The position numbers were made by a program, and so were the translations under genes. From Pseudomonadota bacterium (GTDB lineage: Bacteria; Pseudomonadota; Alphaproteobacteria; Rhizobiales; Hyphomicrobiaceae), in NCBI GenBank assembly GCA_018242215.1, contig JAFECG010000022.1, positions 372,001 to 436,000 of the forward strand: 64,000 bases of DNA, given 5' to 3'. The notes beneath the pieces were generated by a model that saw only the letters and a list, made by a program, of their open reading frames with translations, did no database searches and had not been told where the DNA came from. Positions 18,301 through 26,883 of the stretch are shown here, piece by piece. The first letter of the stretch is position 1; each line of letters begins with the position of its first letter.

Positions 18301-18966
18301 TCACTGCGTCGAGTAGGCACGGTTGGTCGCACGAACGTGCTGAAGAATTTTTCTCAACACGCTGGCCATCAACTCATTGGCGCGTTCGTTGAGCGGCGTT
18401 TCGGGCGTTTCCGTTATCGATTTTCCGCGGTTATGTGCGCGGCGATAGCCGAGACGTTCCGGCAGCGAACCGCCAAGTGGTCGATAGCCCGTCGATTCAA
18501 GATACTGGCGCGCCCAGCGCTCTTCCTTCGCATCGAGGATGCGGCAGAGCGCGACACACAGACGGTCTTTCGAGATTCCAATTTGCTCGAGTTCGTAAAG
18601 CAGCAGGGTTACGGGATGAAGATCGTCAGAGCTCGTTCCGGTCGGGAGGACGATCAAGTCGGAGGCGCGGGCCACCTCGAACGTCTCCGGCGACAAGTGA
18701 CCCGGCGTATCTATGACGACGAGGTCGACATCGCGGGCCTGCTTCAGCGCATCCGCGACGGCCGAAAAGGCCTGGGCGTCGATTACGCTCAATATGCGGC
18801 TGGTGGCTCGCGTCGTCGACCAGCGTACCGATGTCTGCTGACCGATGTCGAGGTCAATGAGCTTGACGCTCAGGCCTCCCTGCACCGCAACGACCGAGAT
18901 GGCTCTGGCGAGCGTGCTTTTGCCGACGCCGCCCTTTTGGCCAACAATGGATAAAATGACGGGCAT
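18301..18966 (-). CDS. ParA/MinD-like P-loop ATPase
   Basis: A 221-residue ParA-family ATPase from the ATG at 18966 (a TTG at 18984 would add six residues). The deviant Walker A is GQKGGVGKST near residues 9-18, the A' motif LIDLDIGQQ follows, and the Walker B-like VVIDTPGH is present. It lacks the DNA-binding N-terminal domain of plasmid-P1-type ParA and has no ParB or centromere-like repeat beside it, so it is probably an orphan that positions some other cargo. The GST pseudogene lies 29 bases downstream. Confidence 0.88.
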   Translation of the reverse strand: MPVILSIVGQKGGVGKSTLARAISVVAVQGGLSVKLIDLDIGQQTSVRWSTTRATSRILSVIDAQAFSAVADALKQARDVDLVVIDTPGHLSPETFEVARASDLIVLPTGTSSDDLHPVTLLLYELEQIGISKDRLCVALCRILDAKEERWARQYLESTGYRPLGGSLPERLGYRRAHNRGKSITETPETPLNERANELMASVLRKILQHVRATNRAYSTQ

Positions 18967-19144
18967 GGCGGATTGATGGGCCAAATATACGCTTTACTGG
19001 GACCTATTGGTAACCCCGACTGCGAGCCCGGCCAAGTCCTTTACGCTCGAGTGCGCCCGCGGTTGTTCATCTTGCTGCGCGGGAGCGATATTTTGGGCGT
19101 GCGTTCGGCTTGTCAGACTGCGTCCGAAACCTGCACCAACGCCA

Positions 19145-19459
19145 TCAGTTTCCTTGCGCGTGCACGTATTCGGCCCACGTGATCGTGCCGTCCTTGTCGG
19201 AATCGACAGCGGCGAACGCCTTGCTGTAGGCGCCGAATGACTTGATTTTCGCGGCTTTGCCGATCTTGGAGTCCGCGTTGAGATCGATGAACGTCTTGAA
19301 TTCGGCCGCCGTCAGCTTTCCTGTCCCGGCCGCGTCCGCTTTTTTGAAGTTCGCCTCGGCGACCGCCAAGTCCGCCGGTGCGAGCTGCGCAAGCGCAGAG
19401 CCGGAAGACACGGCGAGAGCCGCGGCCACGACCCAAACCACGTTGTTCGCGCGTCCCAT
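19145..19459 (-). CDS. Exported EF-hand protein
   Basis: A 104-residue protein with a signal peptide (1-24, ending ALA-QL). Two EF-hand-like loops are visible: DAAGTGKLTAAEF and DSDKDGTITWAEY. The second is a canonical calcium loop; a degenerate middle one, DLNADSKIG, follows the first. A small periplasmic calcium-binding role is likely. The start follows GAGGGGA. It lies 24 bases downstream of pccB's stop on the same strand, so it may be read from the pccB transcript. Confidence 0.87.
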   Translation of the reverse strand: MGRANNVVWVVAAALAVSSGSALAQLAPADLAVAEANFKKADAAGTGKLTAAEFKTFIDLNADSKIGKAAKIKSFGAYSKAFAAVDSDKDGTITWAEYVHAQGN

Positions 19460-19483
19460 GGATTCCCCTCCCCTAAAGATGTC

Positions 19484-21016
19484 TCACAGTGGGATATTGT
19501 CGTGCTTCTTCCAAGGATTTTCGAGCGTCTTGTTGCGTAGCATGTTGAGCGCGCGGCACAGGCGCTTACGGGTTGCCGAAGGGGTGATGACCTCATCGAT
19601 ATAGCCACGCTCGGCCGCGACGAAGGGATTGGCGAACCGCTTCTTGTATTCGTCGATGCGCGCCTGAATCTTCACCGGGTCCGAAAGCTCGGAGCGGTAG
19701 AGAATTTCGGCGGCGCCCTTGGCCCCCATCACGGCGATCTCGGCCGTCGGCCACGCATAATTGACGTCGCCCCGGATGTGCTTCGAACTCATCACGTCAT
19801 AAGCGCCGCCGTAGGCTTTTCGCGTGATGACCGTCACCTTCGGCACCGTCGCCTCGGCATAAGCAAACAGAAGCTTCGCTCCGTGCTTGATCAGACCGCC
19901 ATACTCCTGCGCCGTGCCCGGCAGGAAGCCCGGAACGTCAACGAACGTCACGAGCGGAATGTCGAAGCAGTCGCAGAAACGGACAAATCGGGCGGCTTTG
20001 CGTGAGGCATCGCTGTCGAGCACGCCCGCAAGAACCATCGGCTGGTTGGCGATGATGCCGACGGTTGCGCCCTCCATGCGAGCGAAGCCCGTCACGATAT
20101 TCTTGGCAAAGGCTTCCTGGATTTCGAAGAAGTCGGCTTCGTCCACGACCTTCAGGATGAGTTCCTTGATGTCGTAAGGCTTGTTCGGATTATCGGGGAT
20201 CAGCGTGTCGAGCGAGTAGTCGATCCGTTCCGGACTATCGGCGGTCGGGATGATCGGAACTCCGGCCTGGTTGCTCGATGGCAGGAAGTCCATCAGGCGG
20301 CGCATCTGCAGAAGCGCTTCGAGATCGTTCTCATACGCCTTGTCGGCGATCGAAGATTTCGTCGTGTGGACCTTGGCGCCGCCCAGTTCTTCGGCCGTCA
20401 CGGTCTCGTTCGTCACCGTCTTCACGACATCGGGGCCGGTCACGAACATGTAGCTCGTGTCCTTCACCATGAAGATGAAGTCGGTCATGGCGGGCGAATA
20501 GACGTCGCCGCCCGCGCATGGGCCCATGATGACCGAGATCTGCGGGATGACACCCGAAGCGAGCACGTTGCGCTGAAACACCTCGCCGTACCCGCCCAGG
20601 GCATCGACGCCCTCCTGGATGCGGGCGCCGCCGGCGTCGAAGACGCCGATGATCGGGGCGCGGTTCTTCAGCGCCATGTCCTGGATCTTGGTGATCTTCT
20701 TGGCGTGCGTCTCCGACAGTGAGCCACCCATCACCGTGAAGTCTTTGGCGAAAACGTAAACGACGCGACCGTTGATCGTGCCCCAGCCCGTGACGACGCC
20801 GTCGCCCGGCACCTTCGTCTTCTCCATGCCGAAATCAGTGCAGCGGTGCTCGACGTACATATCGAATTCTTCGAACGAGCCGTCGTCCATCAGAAGCTCG
20901 ATCCGTTCGCGCGCGGTCAGCTTGCCCTTGGCATGCTGGGCGTCAATCCGGGCGCGGCCGCCGCCGAGACGGGCATTGTCACGGCGCTTCTCAAGCTCGT
21001 CGATGATGTCTTTCAT
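19484..21016 (-). CDS. pccB: Propionyl-CoA carboxylase beta subunit
   Basis: Carboxyltransferase subunit of 510 residues, the usual length. It transfers carboxyl from biotin to propionyl-CoA to make methylmalonyl-CoA. Two crotonase-like halves are evident, with oxyanion-hole segments [19 protein letters not shown] and [18 protein letters not shown]. The Asp in the latter corresponds to the residue that sets propionyl versus acetyl preference in PccB, supporting the propionyl call. The alpha (biotin carboxylase) subunit is not in the window. AGGGG precedes the ATG. Confidence 0.93.
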   Translation of the reverse strand: MKDIIDELEKRRDNARLGGGRARIDAQHAKGKLTARERIELLMDDGSFEEFDMYVEHRCTDFGMEKTKVPGDGVVTGWGTINGRVVYVFAKDFTVMGGSLSETHAKKITKIQDMALKNRAPIIGVFDAGGARIQEGVDALGGYGEVFQRNVLASGVIPQISVIMGPCAGGDVYSPAMTDFIFMVKDTSYMFVTGPDVVKTVTNETVTAEELGGAKVHTTKSSIADKAYENDLEALLQMRRLMDFLPSSNQAGVPIIPTADSPERIDYSLDTLIPDNPNKPYDIKELILKVVDEADFFEIQEAFAKNIVTGFARMEGATVGIIANQPMVLAGVLDSDASRKAARFVRFCDCFDIPLVTFVDVPGFLPGTAQEYGGLIKHGAKLLFAYAEATVPKVTVITRKAYGGAYDVMSSKHIRGDVNYAWPTAEIAVMGAKGAAEILYRSELSDPVKIQARIDEYKKRFANPFVAAERGYIDEVITPSATRKRLCRALNMLRNKTLENPWKKHDNIPL

Positions 21017-21143
21017 GGAACCCCTTAGTCCGGCGCGGGCGAAATATGCGGAGAGGGCTCTCTAGCATGGCTCCGATGCAGCGCAAACGGTGAGTTGTCG
21101 CGAGGCGCAAGCGGGCGCGACGGGAGGGCTCAGAACGTGGAAA

Positions 21144-21851
21144 TCAGGCACTTTTTGCGGTCGCTTCGGCCTCTGAACTCGTCAGCCGGGAGGTGAGATC
21201 CGCAATCCTGACCTCGACGAAACCGGCTCCCCGGATGGGTTCGATCATCACAGGCAATGCCAGACCGGAAACCCAAGGAAGCGTCACGCCGACGAAATTG
21301 GCAATCGGGTCGACGATGACCCGCTTGCCGCTGATCTTTTTCATGTGCGCATCGGCATCGGAGCGGGTTGCGAAGACGTGGAGCCGGTCGGCTGAACGCG
21401 GCTTCTGGGTGCCCGGCGTCAGCATCGGCCCCTCGGCGCTGCCGACAAGGTAAACTTCGCCCTTCTCGCGCGCTGCCACCGCGTAATGGGGAATCGCCTC
21501 GGTTTTGAGGCGGATCAGCAGGTCGCGCGGGTCGATCTCGGCCTCGATGGGGTCGGAGACCCAATCGGTGCCAACAAAACCTTTCGCCGTCGCAATGCCG
21601 GGCAAAATGTCGGTCGCGAAGACCTCGAGGGAGATATCCTGCAATTCCCCGTTTCCGGCCAGGGCCTCCGCCCAGCGCCCGGCTTCGATCGGACTTGACC
21701 AAAAGAGCTGCACGGTTCGCCCGGCGACCTTTTGCGACGGCACCGAGGCGTTTTCCTCATCCGCGAGCGTCAGCACACGTCCTTCGCCGACCGCCCGGCG
21801 CACGAAGCGGTCGCGTTGCGCAAGCTCTGGTATGCGCGGCGCGTTGAGCAT
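21144..21851 (-). CDS. DUF2750-like protein, apparently two repeats
   Basis: A 235-residue soluble protein. Residues ~15-115 show the pattern of DUF2750: VLTLADEENASVPSQ, then WSSPIEAGRWAEALAGNGEL, then DPIEAEIDPRDLLIRL. Residues ~122-225 look like a second, more divergent copy (YLVGSAEGPMLTP, HVFATRSDADAHM, VEVRIADLTSRL). The function of the family is unknown. It lies upstream of pccB on the same strand with a gap of about 130 bases. Confidence 0.65.
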   Translation of the reverse strand: MLNAPRIPELAQRDRFVRRAVGEGRVLTLADEENASVPSQKVAGRTVQLFWSSPIEAGRWAEALAGNGELQDISLEVFATDILPGIATAKGFVGTDWVSDPIEAEIDPRDLLIRLKTEAIPHYAVAAREKGEVYLVGSAEGPMLTPGTQKPRSADRLHVFATRSDADAHMKKISGKRVIVDPIANFVGVTLPWVSGLALPVMIEPIRGAGFVEVRIADLTSRLTSSEAEATAKSA

Positions 21852-22056
21852 TGATTGTTGACCCCGGCCGAATCACTTCTGAAAGTGTTCTTGAAAGGCG
21901 AGCCAAGGGCAAGCGGGTCAGAGATATCTGCAAACGATAATTATCGCGAGCACAGATAACTGCAGCCTTCGTCCGGACGCGTTTAACGCGTGGGCGCCCT
22001 GCTTGATTTAGCCTATCCCAGCCCTTAGCATCCATTAAATCAATAACCGGAGTGGC

Positions 22057-23385
22057 TTGGGCGCGAATCCGCTGGCCGCGAATGCCGTGAACGAAGCCCT
22101 CATTGTCCTTGCCCTTATTCTCCTCAATGGCCTTTTTGCGCTGTCCGAGCTGGCGGTCGTTTCCGCCCGGCGATCGAGACTTAAGGCCATGGCGGCGTCA
22201 GCCCGCCCCGGCGCCAACAGCGCTCTCGCCCTCTCGGCGCAGCCGGGTCGCTTTCTGTCAGCCGTGCAGATCGGCATCACGCTGATCGGGACAGTCAATG
22301 GCGCCTACTCAGGAGAGACTTTCGGCGAAGACGCCTCCGCGTATCTTCAACAGCTGGGCTTGAGCAAGCGGCTAGCCGATCCGGTGGGATTTGGCGTCGT
22401 CGTGGCGATCATCGCCTACCTTTCGGTTATCGTCGGTGAACTCGTTCCGAAGACCCTCGCGCTGCGGAATGCCGAGGGCATCGCGTGCGGCGTCGCCCCG
22501 ATCATGACGGCTTTCGCCCGGGCGGCGGCGCCGGTTGTCTGGGTGCTCGACACCTCGACGAAGCTCGTCTTCCGGCTTCTCGGGCTTTCACAGGAGGCCG
22601 AGAGCAAAGTCACGGACGAGGAGATCAAGACGCTTATAGCCGAGGCCGAAACGGCAGGAGTGCTCGAGACGGGCGAGGGAGAACTCATCTCGGGCGTCAT
22701 GCGGCTGGCCGATCGCGCCGTCGTCGGCATCATGACGCCGCGCACCGATGTCGTATGGATCGACATCACGGCGTCTGAGGCTGCGATCAAAGAGCGCCTG
22801 ATCTCGACGCCGCATTCACGCCTCCCGGTCGGCGAAGGGTCCACCGATAAGTTGATCGGCGTGGTGCAAACGCGCGAGTTGTTGGCAAGCGTTCTGAAGG
22901 GTGAACAACCTAATCTCCGGGCATATGTCCGCAAAGCGCCGATGATCCCGGAAACAGCGGAGGCTCTCGACGTCTTGTCGGTGTTGCGGGACGCTGAAGT
23001 GCCCATGGCCCTCATTCACGACGAATACGGTGATTTCGAAGGTCTGGTGACGCCCGCGGATATCCTTGAAGCGATCGCGGGAGTCTTTAAATCCGACACC
23101 GAGGGCTTGGAGCCCTATGCCGTCGAGCGCGACGACGGCTCCTGGCTTCTCTCGGGAAGCATGCCGGTCGACGAGATGGCGGACAAAATCGGTATCGAGC
23201 TTCCGGTAAACCGGTCCTACGAGACGGTCGCCGGTTTCGTGCTCGCCCGCTTGCAGCATCTGCCGAAGGTCGGAGAGCGTATTGATATCGGCGGATGGCG
23301 GTTCGAGGTGGTCGACCTCGACAGGCGCCGTATCGACAAGGTGCTGGCAACCCGCCTGTTGCCGCGACGGCCGCGGGCTCCCTAA
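22057..23385 (+). CDS. CNNM/CorC-type hemolysin-family membrane protein
   Basis: A 442-residue protein with the standard layout: DUF21/CNNM membrane domain (~10-190), a CBS pair (~200-330) with GIMTPRTDVVWID, and a C-terminal CorC_HlyC domain (~345-435). The family is linked to Mg2+/Co2+ handling. The start is uncertain: TTG at 22057 follows a CCGGAG element, while GTG at 22087 lacks one. Its stop codon overlaps the stop of the convergent ATP12 gene by a few bases. Confidence 0.9.
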   Translation: MGANPLAANAVNEALIVLALILLNGLFALSELAVVSARRSRLKAMAASARPGANSALALSAQPGRFLSAVQIGITLIGTVNGAYSGETFGEDASAYLQQLGLSKRLADPVGFGVVVAIIAYLSVIVGELVPKTLALRNAEGIACGVAPIMTAFARAAAPVVWVLDTSTKLVFRLLGLSQEAESKVTDEEIKTLIAEAETAGVLETGEGELISGVMRLADRAVVGIMTPRTDVVWIDITASEAAIKERLISTPHSRLPVGEGSTDKLIGVVQTRELLASVLKGEQPNLRAYVRKAPMIPETAEALDVLSVLRDAEVPMALIHDEYGDFEGLVTPADILEAIAGVFKSDTEGLEPYAVERDDGSWLLSGSMPVDEMADKIGIELPVNRSYETVAGFVLARLQHLPKVGERIDIGGWRFEVVDLDRRRIDKVLATRLLPRRPRAP

Positions 23386-24185
23386 GAAGCCGTTTCCAGT
23401 AGCGACAGAAAATGCACTGCCGCATCAAATTCGGCGCGGCGGCCGCGGCGGCGGGCAAGCGCTTCGGAATCCTCACCCCACAGCGAGATCTGATAATCCT
23501 CGTCGACGTGCGCGGCCTTCCAGGCTGCGTCGGCACTTATCCATTCGCGGGAGAGTGCCAGCGCGATCAGCGCCGAACCCGTCAGTGTGGTGATGACGTG
23601 GAGACCCGCCAGTCGCATGACATCGCGGGGCAGCGCTTGAGAATAAGCAGCGAGTGCGGCATTCGGCTGAGCGACATGCACGATGCCGAAGATGACACGG
23701 AATTCCGCATTCAGCGTCTCGTTCGCCCAGGCGACAATAGGGTCCCAGTGCTCGGCCTGCAGTTCGACGAGCTTCTCTGGCGTTTCGGCGCGATAGCAGA
23801 CGAGATCGCTTCCGGCATAAGCGACGATATCGTCGGCGACCTCATCCAATGTCTCAGCGACGGCGTCGATGGCGGTGTTGGCAAAGCGCGTGAGCGGCAT
23901 GTGCGCGGGATTGATGTGCTCGGCCTGTGCGCGCCATTCGTCGGCAATCGCTTCTGCGAGTGCGCGAGTCGGCACGGCAAGCGATCGTTTTTTCGGTGTT
24001 TTGATCTGGCGGCCATCGATCAGAACGTGGAACGGCGCGACTGCATCGGTGATGCTGGCCTCTTTGTAGAAGCGCTTCGGCAGCGGCTTCGCCAGGCTAT
24101 CGGACAGCATTTTGCCCGGGCCGCCGGCAGCGCGCGGTGAAGCAGCGTCGCGCTCCGACTTGCCGTTGCCGTTTTCCGCGCTCAT
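23382..24185 (-). CDS. ATP12-family F1-ATPase assembly chaperone
   Basis: A 267-residue protein of the ATP12 family, which in mitochondria and alphaproteobacteria assists assembly of the F1 alpha subunit. Typical segments are PKRFYKEASI, the LIDGRQIKTPKKRSLAVPTR stretch, and NTAIDAVAE. The first ~33 residues are Gly/Ser/Ala-rich and probably disordered. The start overlaps the upstream HAD stop by four bases (ATGA), indicating coupling. This HAD-ATP12 pair downstream of an rluC-type gene is a known alphaproteobacterial arrangement. Confidence 0.92.
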   Translation of the reverse strand: MSAENGNGKSERDAASPRAAGGPGKMLSDSLAKPLPKRFYKEASITDAVAPFHVLIDGRQIKTPKKRSLAVPTRALAEAIADEWRAQAEHINPAHMPLTRFANTAIDAVAETLDEVADDIVAYAGSDLVCYRAETPEKLVELQAEHWDPIVAWANETLNAEFRVIFGIVHVAQPNAALAAYSQALPRDVMRLAGLHVITTLTGSALIALALSREWISADAAWKAAHVDEDYQISLWGEDSEALARRRGRRAEFDAAVHFLSLLETAS

Positions 24186-24862
24186 GCCGCACTGCTTTCG
24201 AGAGCTAGAACATCAGCGATAGCCTGGGGCAATTCCTCGAAACGCCCGACGATCAAGTGCGCGCCCGCTCTCTCGAGATCCGCGACCGGGTGATACCCCC
24301 AAGCGACGCCGATCGCAGCGATACCCGCCGTCCGAGCCATCGCCATGTCGTAAGTCGTATCTCCGACCATGACCGTTTTCTCGGGTGAGATATCCGTTTC
24401 CAGCATAGCGCGTTGCAGCATCGAGGGATGAGGTTTCGACGGATGATCGTCAGCCGTCTGGATCGTAGCGAAACTCTCATGCCAGCCTTCGCGCTCGAAA
24501 AGCCGGTCGATGCCGCGTCGTGATTTGCCTGTCGCGATTCCGAGAAGATGGTCGTCGCGTGCCGCGAGCTCAGAGATCGTTTCCTTTGCTTGCGGGAAGA
24601 GAATTTCGGTTTCGGCAGGGTCATGCTTCAGTTCGCGGAAGGCCGCTTTATAGCGTTCGGCCAGCGCCGCGCGCGTAGCTCGATCAGCCTGCGGTGCGAG
24701 GACGGCGAAGGCTTCGGGAAGCGATAGGCCAACGACGGCCAACGTCGCCTCTCGGGTGGGTGGCACCATCTCCAGTGCCGTGAATGCGTGCACCATCGAC
24801 AGCACAATGCCTGCCTGGCTATCGACGATCGTGCCGTCGCAATCGAAAACAACGAGTTTCAT
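24182..24862 (-). CDS. HAD-IA hydrolase, phosphoglycolate phosphatase-like
   Basis: A 226-residue HAD phosphatase. Motif I is FDCDGT with Asp7 and Asp9, motif II is ATGKSRRG, and motifs III/IV are KPHPSM and MVGDTTYDM. A helical cap between motif I and II fits subclass IA. The substrate is unknown; neighbours in this conserved cluster do not reveal it. Its last four bases overlap the ATP12 start. Confidence 0.92.
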   Translation of the reverse strand: MKLVVFDCDGTIVDSQAGIVLSMVHAFTALEMVPPTREATLAVVGLSLPEAFAVLAPQADRATRAALAERYKAAFRELKHDPAETEILFPQAKETISELAARDDHLLGIATGKSRRGIDRLFEREGWHESFATIQTADDHPSKPHPSMLQRAMLETDISPEKTVMVGDTTYDMAMARTAGIAAIGVAWGYHPVADLERAGAHLIVGRFEELPQAIADVLALESSAA

Positions 24863-24899
24863 GGGTGGTATTTAGCGATGCGCGCGACCGTACGCAACG

Positions 24900-25208
24900 T
24901 CAGCGGCTTTCGGGCGGTATTCCCCTGATTTTGGCTAGGAATTTCGCGTGTTCCAAGACGTCGACCGGCTTGTGCCTGATGACTGTGCTTGCCGGGTCAT
25001 TGCCGAGATAGTTGTCGCCCATCCAGTTCCGCGAGGGGCGGACCGGCCGCGGTTCAAATCCGCCTCCGCAATTGGGGCAAACGTTCTGAAGCACGTCCGT
25101 CACACATCGCGCACAAAACGTGCATTCGTAGGAGCAGATGCGCGCCTCGCTCGACTCGGGCGGCAATGGGCGATTGCAGTGTTCGCATGTTGGCCGCAGT
25201 TCAAGCAT
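24900..25208 (-). CDS. DUF1272 zinc-ribbon-like protein
   Basis: A 102-residue protein with the DUF1272 pattern MLELRPTCEHCNRPLPPESS followed by ARICSYECTFCARC and CPNCGG. Four Cys pairs could bind two zinc ions. A C-terminal extension of about 35 residues (from RNWMGDN) is beyond the family core. The start overlaps the upstream stop as TGATG, so it is coupled to the DUF6790 gene. Function unknown. Confidence 0.85.
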   Translation of the reverse strand: MLELRPTCEHCNRPLPPESSEARICSYECTFCARCVTDVLQNVCPNCGGGFEPRPVRPSRNWMGDNYLGNDPASTVIRHKPVDVLEHAKFLAKIRGIPPESR

Positions 25209-25726
25209 CAATGGTCACCGGTTAGGCTGAAACGATGCGAGAGCCAGAGGAGCAAAAATCCGAACAGAGGAATGAGGATATCCAGATAAAAGATCACGCC
25301 GGCATTTCCGGGCGCGAAATTGTGCTCGGTAACCATCTGATAGACGTGCCCGACCGCCGCACCGAGAGCGAAGAAAGCCGGGCCGACGATGGCGGCGAGA
25401 CGAAGATCGAAGCTGCGGAATGCCGCGAGAAAACCGACTATGGAAAAACCGAGGCTCGCTGTTCCCACTTCGAACTGGAATGGACTGTCGGCCCAGCCAA
25501 TGAATGCAGCCGCCGTCTTTCCGAAAATCGAGTGCATTACGAAGTTGTATAAGAAGCAAACGCCGATGGCCCAAAAAACGTGCCAGGAAATCAGCTTCTC
25601 GACAACGACCGCGGCGGTGACGGGTTTCGGTGCGCGAAGTATCGCAACGAGCGAGAACAGCAGGCCGATCACCAGGAACGTCAGTGTGAAATTCGAGAGA
25701 ATAAATCTGATGAATTCCGCAATCAT
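25208..25726 (-). CDS. DUF6790-like integral membrane protein
   Basis: A 172-residue protein of five or six hydrophobic helices, with HVFWAIGVCFLYNFVMHSIF and GHVYQMVTEHNFAPGNAGVI as recognisable conserved parts. The family is of unknown function. It is translationally coupled to the DUF1272 gene and lies about 100 bases after the DUF1398 gene on the same strand. Confidence 0.75.
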   Translation of the reverse strand: MIAEFIRFILSNFTLTFLVIGLLFSLVAILRAPKPVTAAVVVEKLISWHVFWAIGVCFLYNFVMHSIFGKTAAAFIGWADSPFQFEVGTASLGFSIVGFLAAFRSFDLRLAAIVGPAFFALGAAVGHVYQMVTEHNFAPGNAGVIFYLDILIPLFGFLLLWLSHRFSLTGDH

Positions 25727-25823
25727 GAGAGCGCCCCTATGAAAAAAAGCTCGAACTTCCTGCTGATTGAAATGGAGAAACTTGAAGGAGCTGCGTACCT
25801 TCCGGCGGCAGGCATCACGAGCG

Positions 25824-26228
25824 TTAGGGATTGGGGAAGTGCTCGATATGCGTCTCGGCGGTGCGTCCGAAGTATACTACTCGGCGTCCCAAAAACGAGA
25901 CGATGTAGCCGGCGCAACCGGCGGCTTTCACCTTTCGGCAGAATCCTTTGTAAGTGTATCCTGCCGCCCCGGTCTGCGCTTCGCGGATCGCCGCCTTTAC
26001 GGTCTCGCCGAGAAACTCCGATGCAACCGTCTGATCGTCGGGGGGCAATGAAAGTTCGATGCTATCTCCGTCAGGAAGATAATAGGCGCATACCTTGCGC
26101 CGATAATCGACGCTATATCCCTCGAAGCCCGCTACGATCAGCGTTCCGACAATCGTCGGAAAGTCCATGGTCGCATCATACGCCGCCGCAAGGGAGGCTT
26201 TGGCGGTGGCTGTCTGTTGGTCATTCAC
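25824..26228 (-). CDS. DUF1398 (YbcV-like) protein
   Basis: A 134-residue protein matching DUF1398: MDFPTIVGTLIVAGFEGYSV, CAYYLPDGDSIEL, YKGFCRKVKAAGCAGYIVSF and RRVVYFGRTAETHIEHFP. A GTG start at 26228 was chosen because AGGAG stands eight bases before it; an upstream start in the same frame has no such site. E. coli YbcV is a prophage-borne relative of unknown role. It follows the MarR gene by 34 bases. Confidence 0.85.
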   Translation of the reverse strand: MNDQQTATAKASLAAAYDATMDFPTIVGTLIVAGFEGYSVDYRRKVCAYYLPDGDSIELSLPPDDQTVASEFLGETVKAAIREAQTGAAGYTYKGFCRKVKAAGCAGYIVSFLGRRVVYFGRTAETHIEHFPNP

Positions 26229-26262
26229 GCTTCTCGCTCCTGGTTTGTCAATGTCATTCCGG

Positions 26263-26724
26263 TTAATCGACCGGCGTCTCATTCAGGCCATGGCGCTTGA
26301 CGATTTTCTCCAAGGTTTGTCTCAGCACCGACTGCTCTTCTGAGCTCAGCACGCCGAAGAACCATCGATCGTTGGCGTCCGCGAGCTTGGCCAACCGAGG
26401 AACAATTGCCCTCCCTTTCCCTGAAAGCTTGAGCGCATGAGTCCGGCCGTCGCGGAGACCGTCATTTCTTTCGATCAGCTGCTTGGCTAGCAATCTGTCG
26501 GAAAGCTTGCTGATCGCTCCGCGCGTCATACTCATTCTCGTCGCGAGCTTACTGGGAACAAGTTCATCGACGTCAAAAAGCACTCGCAGTACGACCCACT
26601 CCGCAACCGTCACCTCTTCCGCCTCCAGCCTTCGCGCGAAGGTGGTCGAGACGTTATTGGAGACCAATCTCAGCCAATAGCCCAGGTGATCGGTCAGGTC
26701 GGATACGGGAATCTTTCGGGACAT
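26263..26724 (-). CDS. MarR-family transcriptional regulator
   Basis: A 153-residue winged-helix regulator. The HTH spans ~55-80 (PSKLATRMSMTRGAISKLSD) and the wing contains GLRDGRTHALKLSGKG. It leads a minus-strand set with DUF1398, DUF6790 and DUF1272 proteins and is probably autoregulated through the repeats in front of its promoter. The ligand is unknown. The ATG follows GAGGAAGA. Confidence 0.92.
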   Translation of the reverse strand: MSRKIPVSDLTDHLGYWLRLVSNNVSTTFARRLEAEEVTVAEWVVLRVLFDVDELVPSKLATRMSMTRGAISKLSDRLLAKQLIERNDGLRDGRTHALKLSGKGRAIVPRLAKLADANDRWFFGVLSSEEQSVLRQTLEKIVKRHGLNETPVD

Positions 26725-26746
26725 TCTTCCTCAATTTGATTTACAC

Positions 26747-26787
26747 GGAAACTATATCATCGAAATAAGTTTCCTTGTCAACTATAT
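26747..26787 (-). promoter_or_regulatory. Promoter and candidate operator of the marR-like gene
   Basis: On the minus strand TTGACA (26776-26781) is followed after 17-19 bases by GATATA/TATAGT. The octamer AACTATAT occurs twice in the plus orientation, at 26750-26757 and 26780-26787, exactly 30 bases apart and flanking the promoter. An inverted GGAAAC/GTTTCC pair (26747-26752, 26769-26774) lies inside. The AT-rich stretch contrasts with the surrounding GC-rich DNA. Confidence 0.55.
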
Positions 26788-26883
26788 TGAAGTGGCCATT
26801 GCGGATCTATCACCAGGTTGCGGCTGAGATCACGATTTGACTGACACTATGCTCGGCCCAAAAGGCCAGCCGTCGCGCCTCTT

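Noticed and set aside
18985-19144. Possible gene or parS site upstream of the orphan ParA
   Set aside because: No open frame with a ribosome-binding site and no repeated 14-16-bp palindrome was found.
25040-25070. tRNA-like GGTTCAAATCC string
   Set aside because: It lies inside the DUF1272 coding frame, and no acceptor or anticodon stem can be folded around it.
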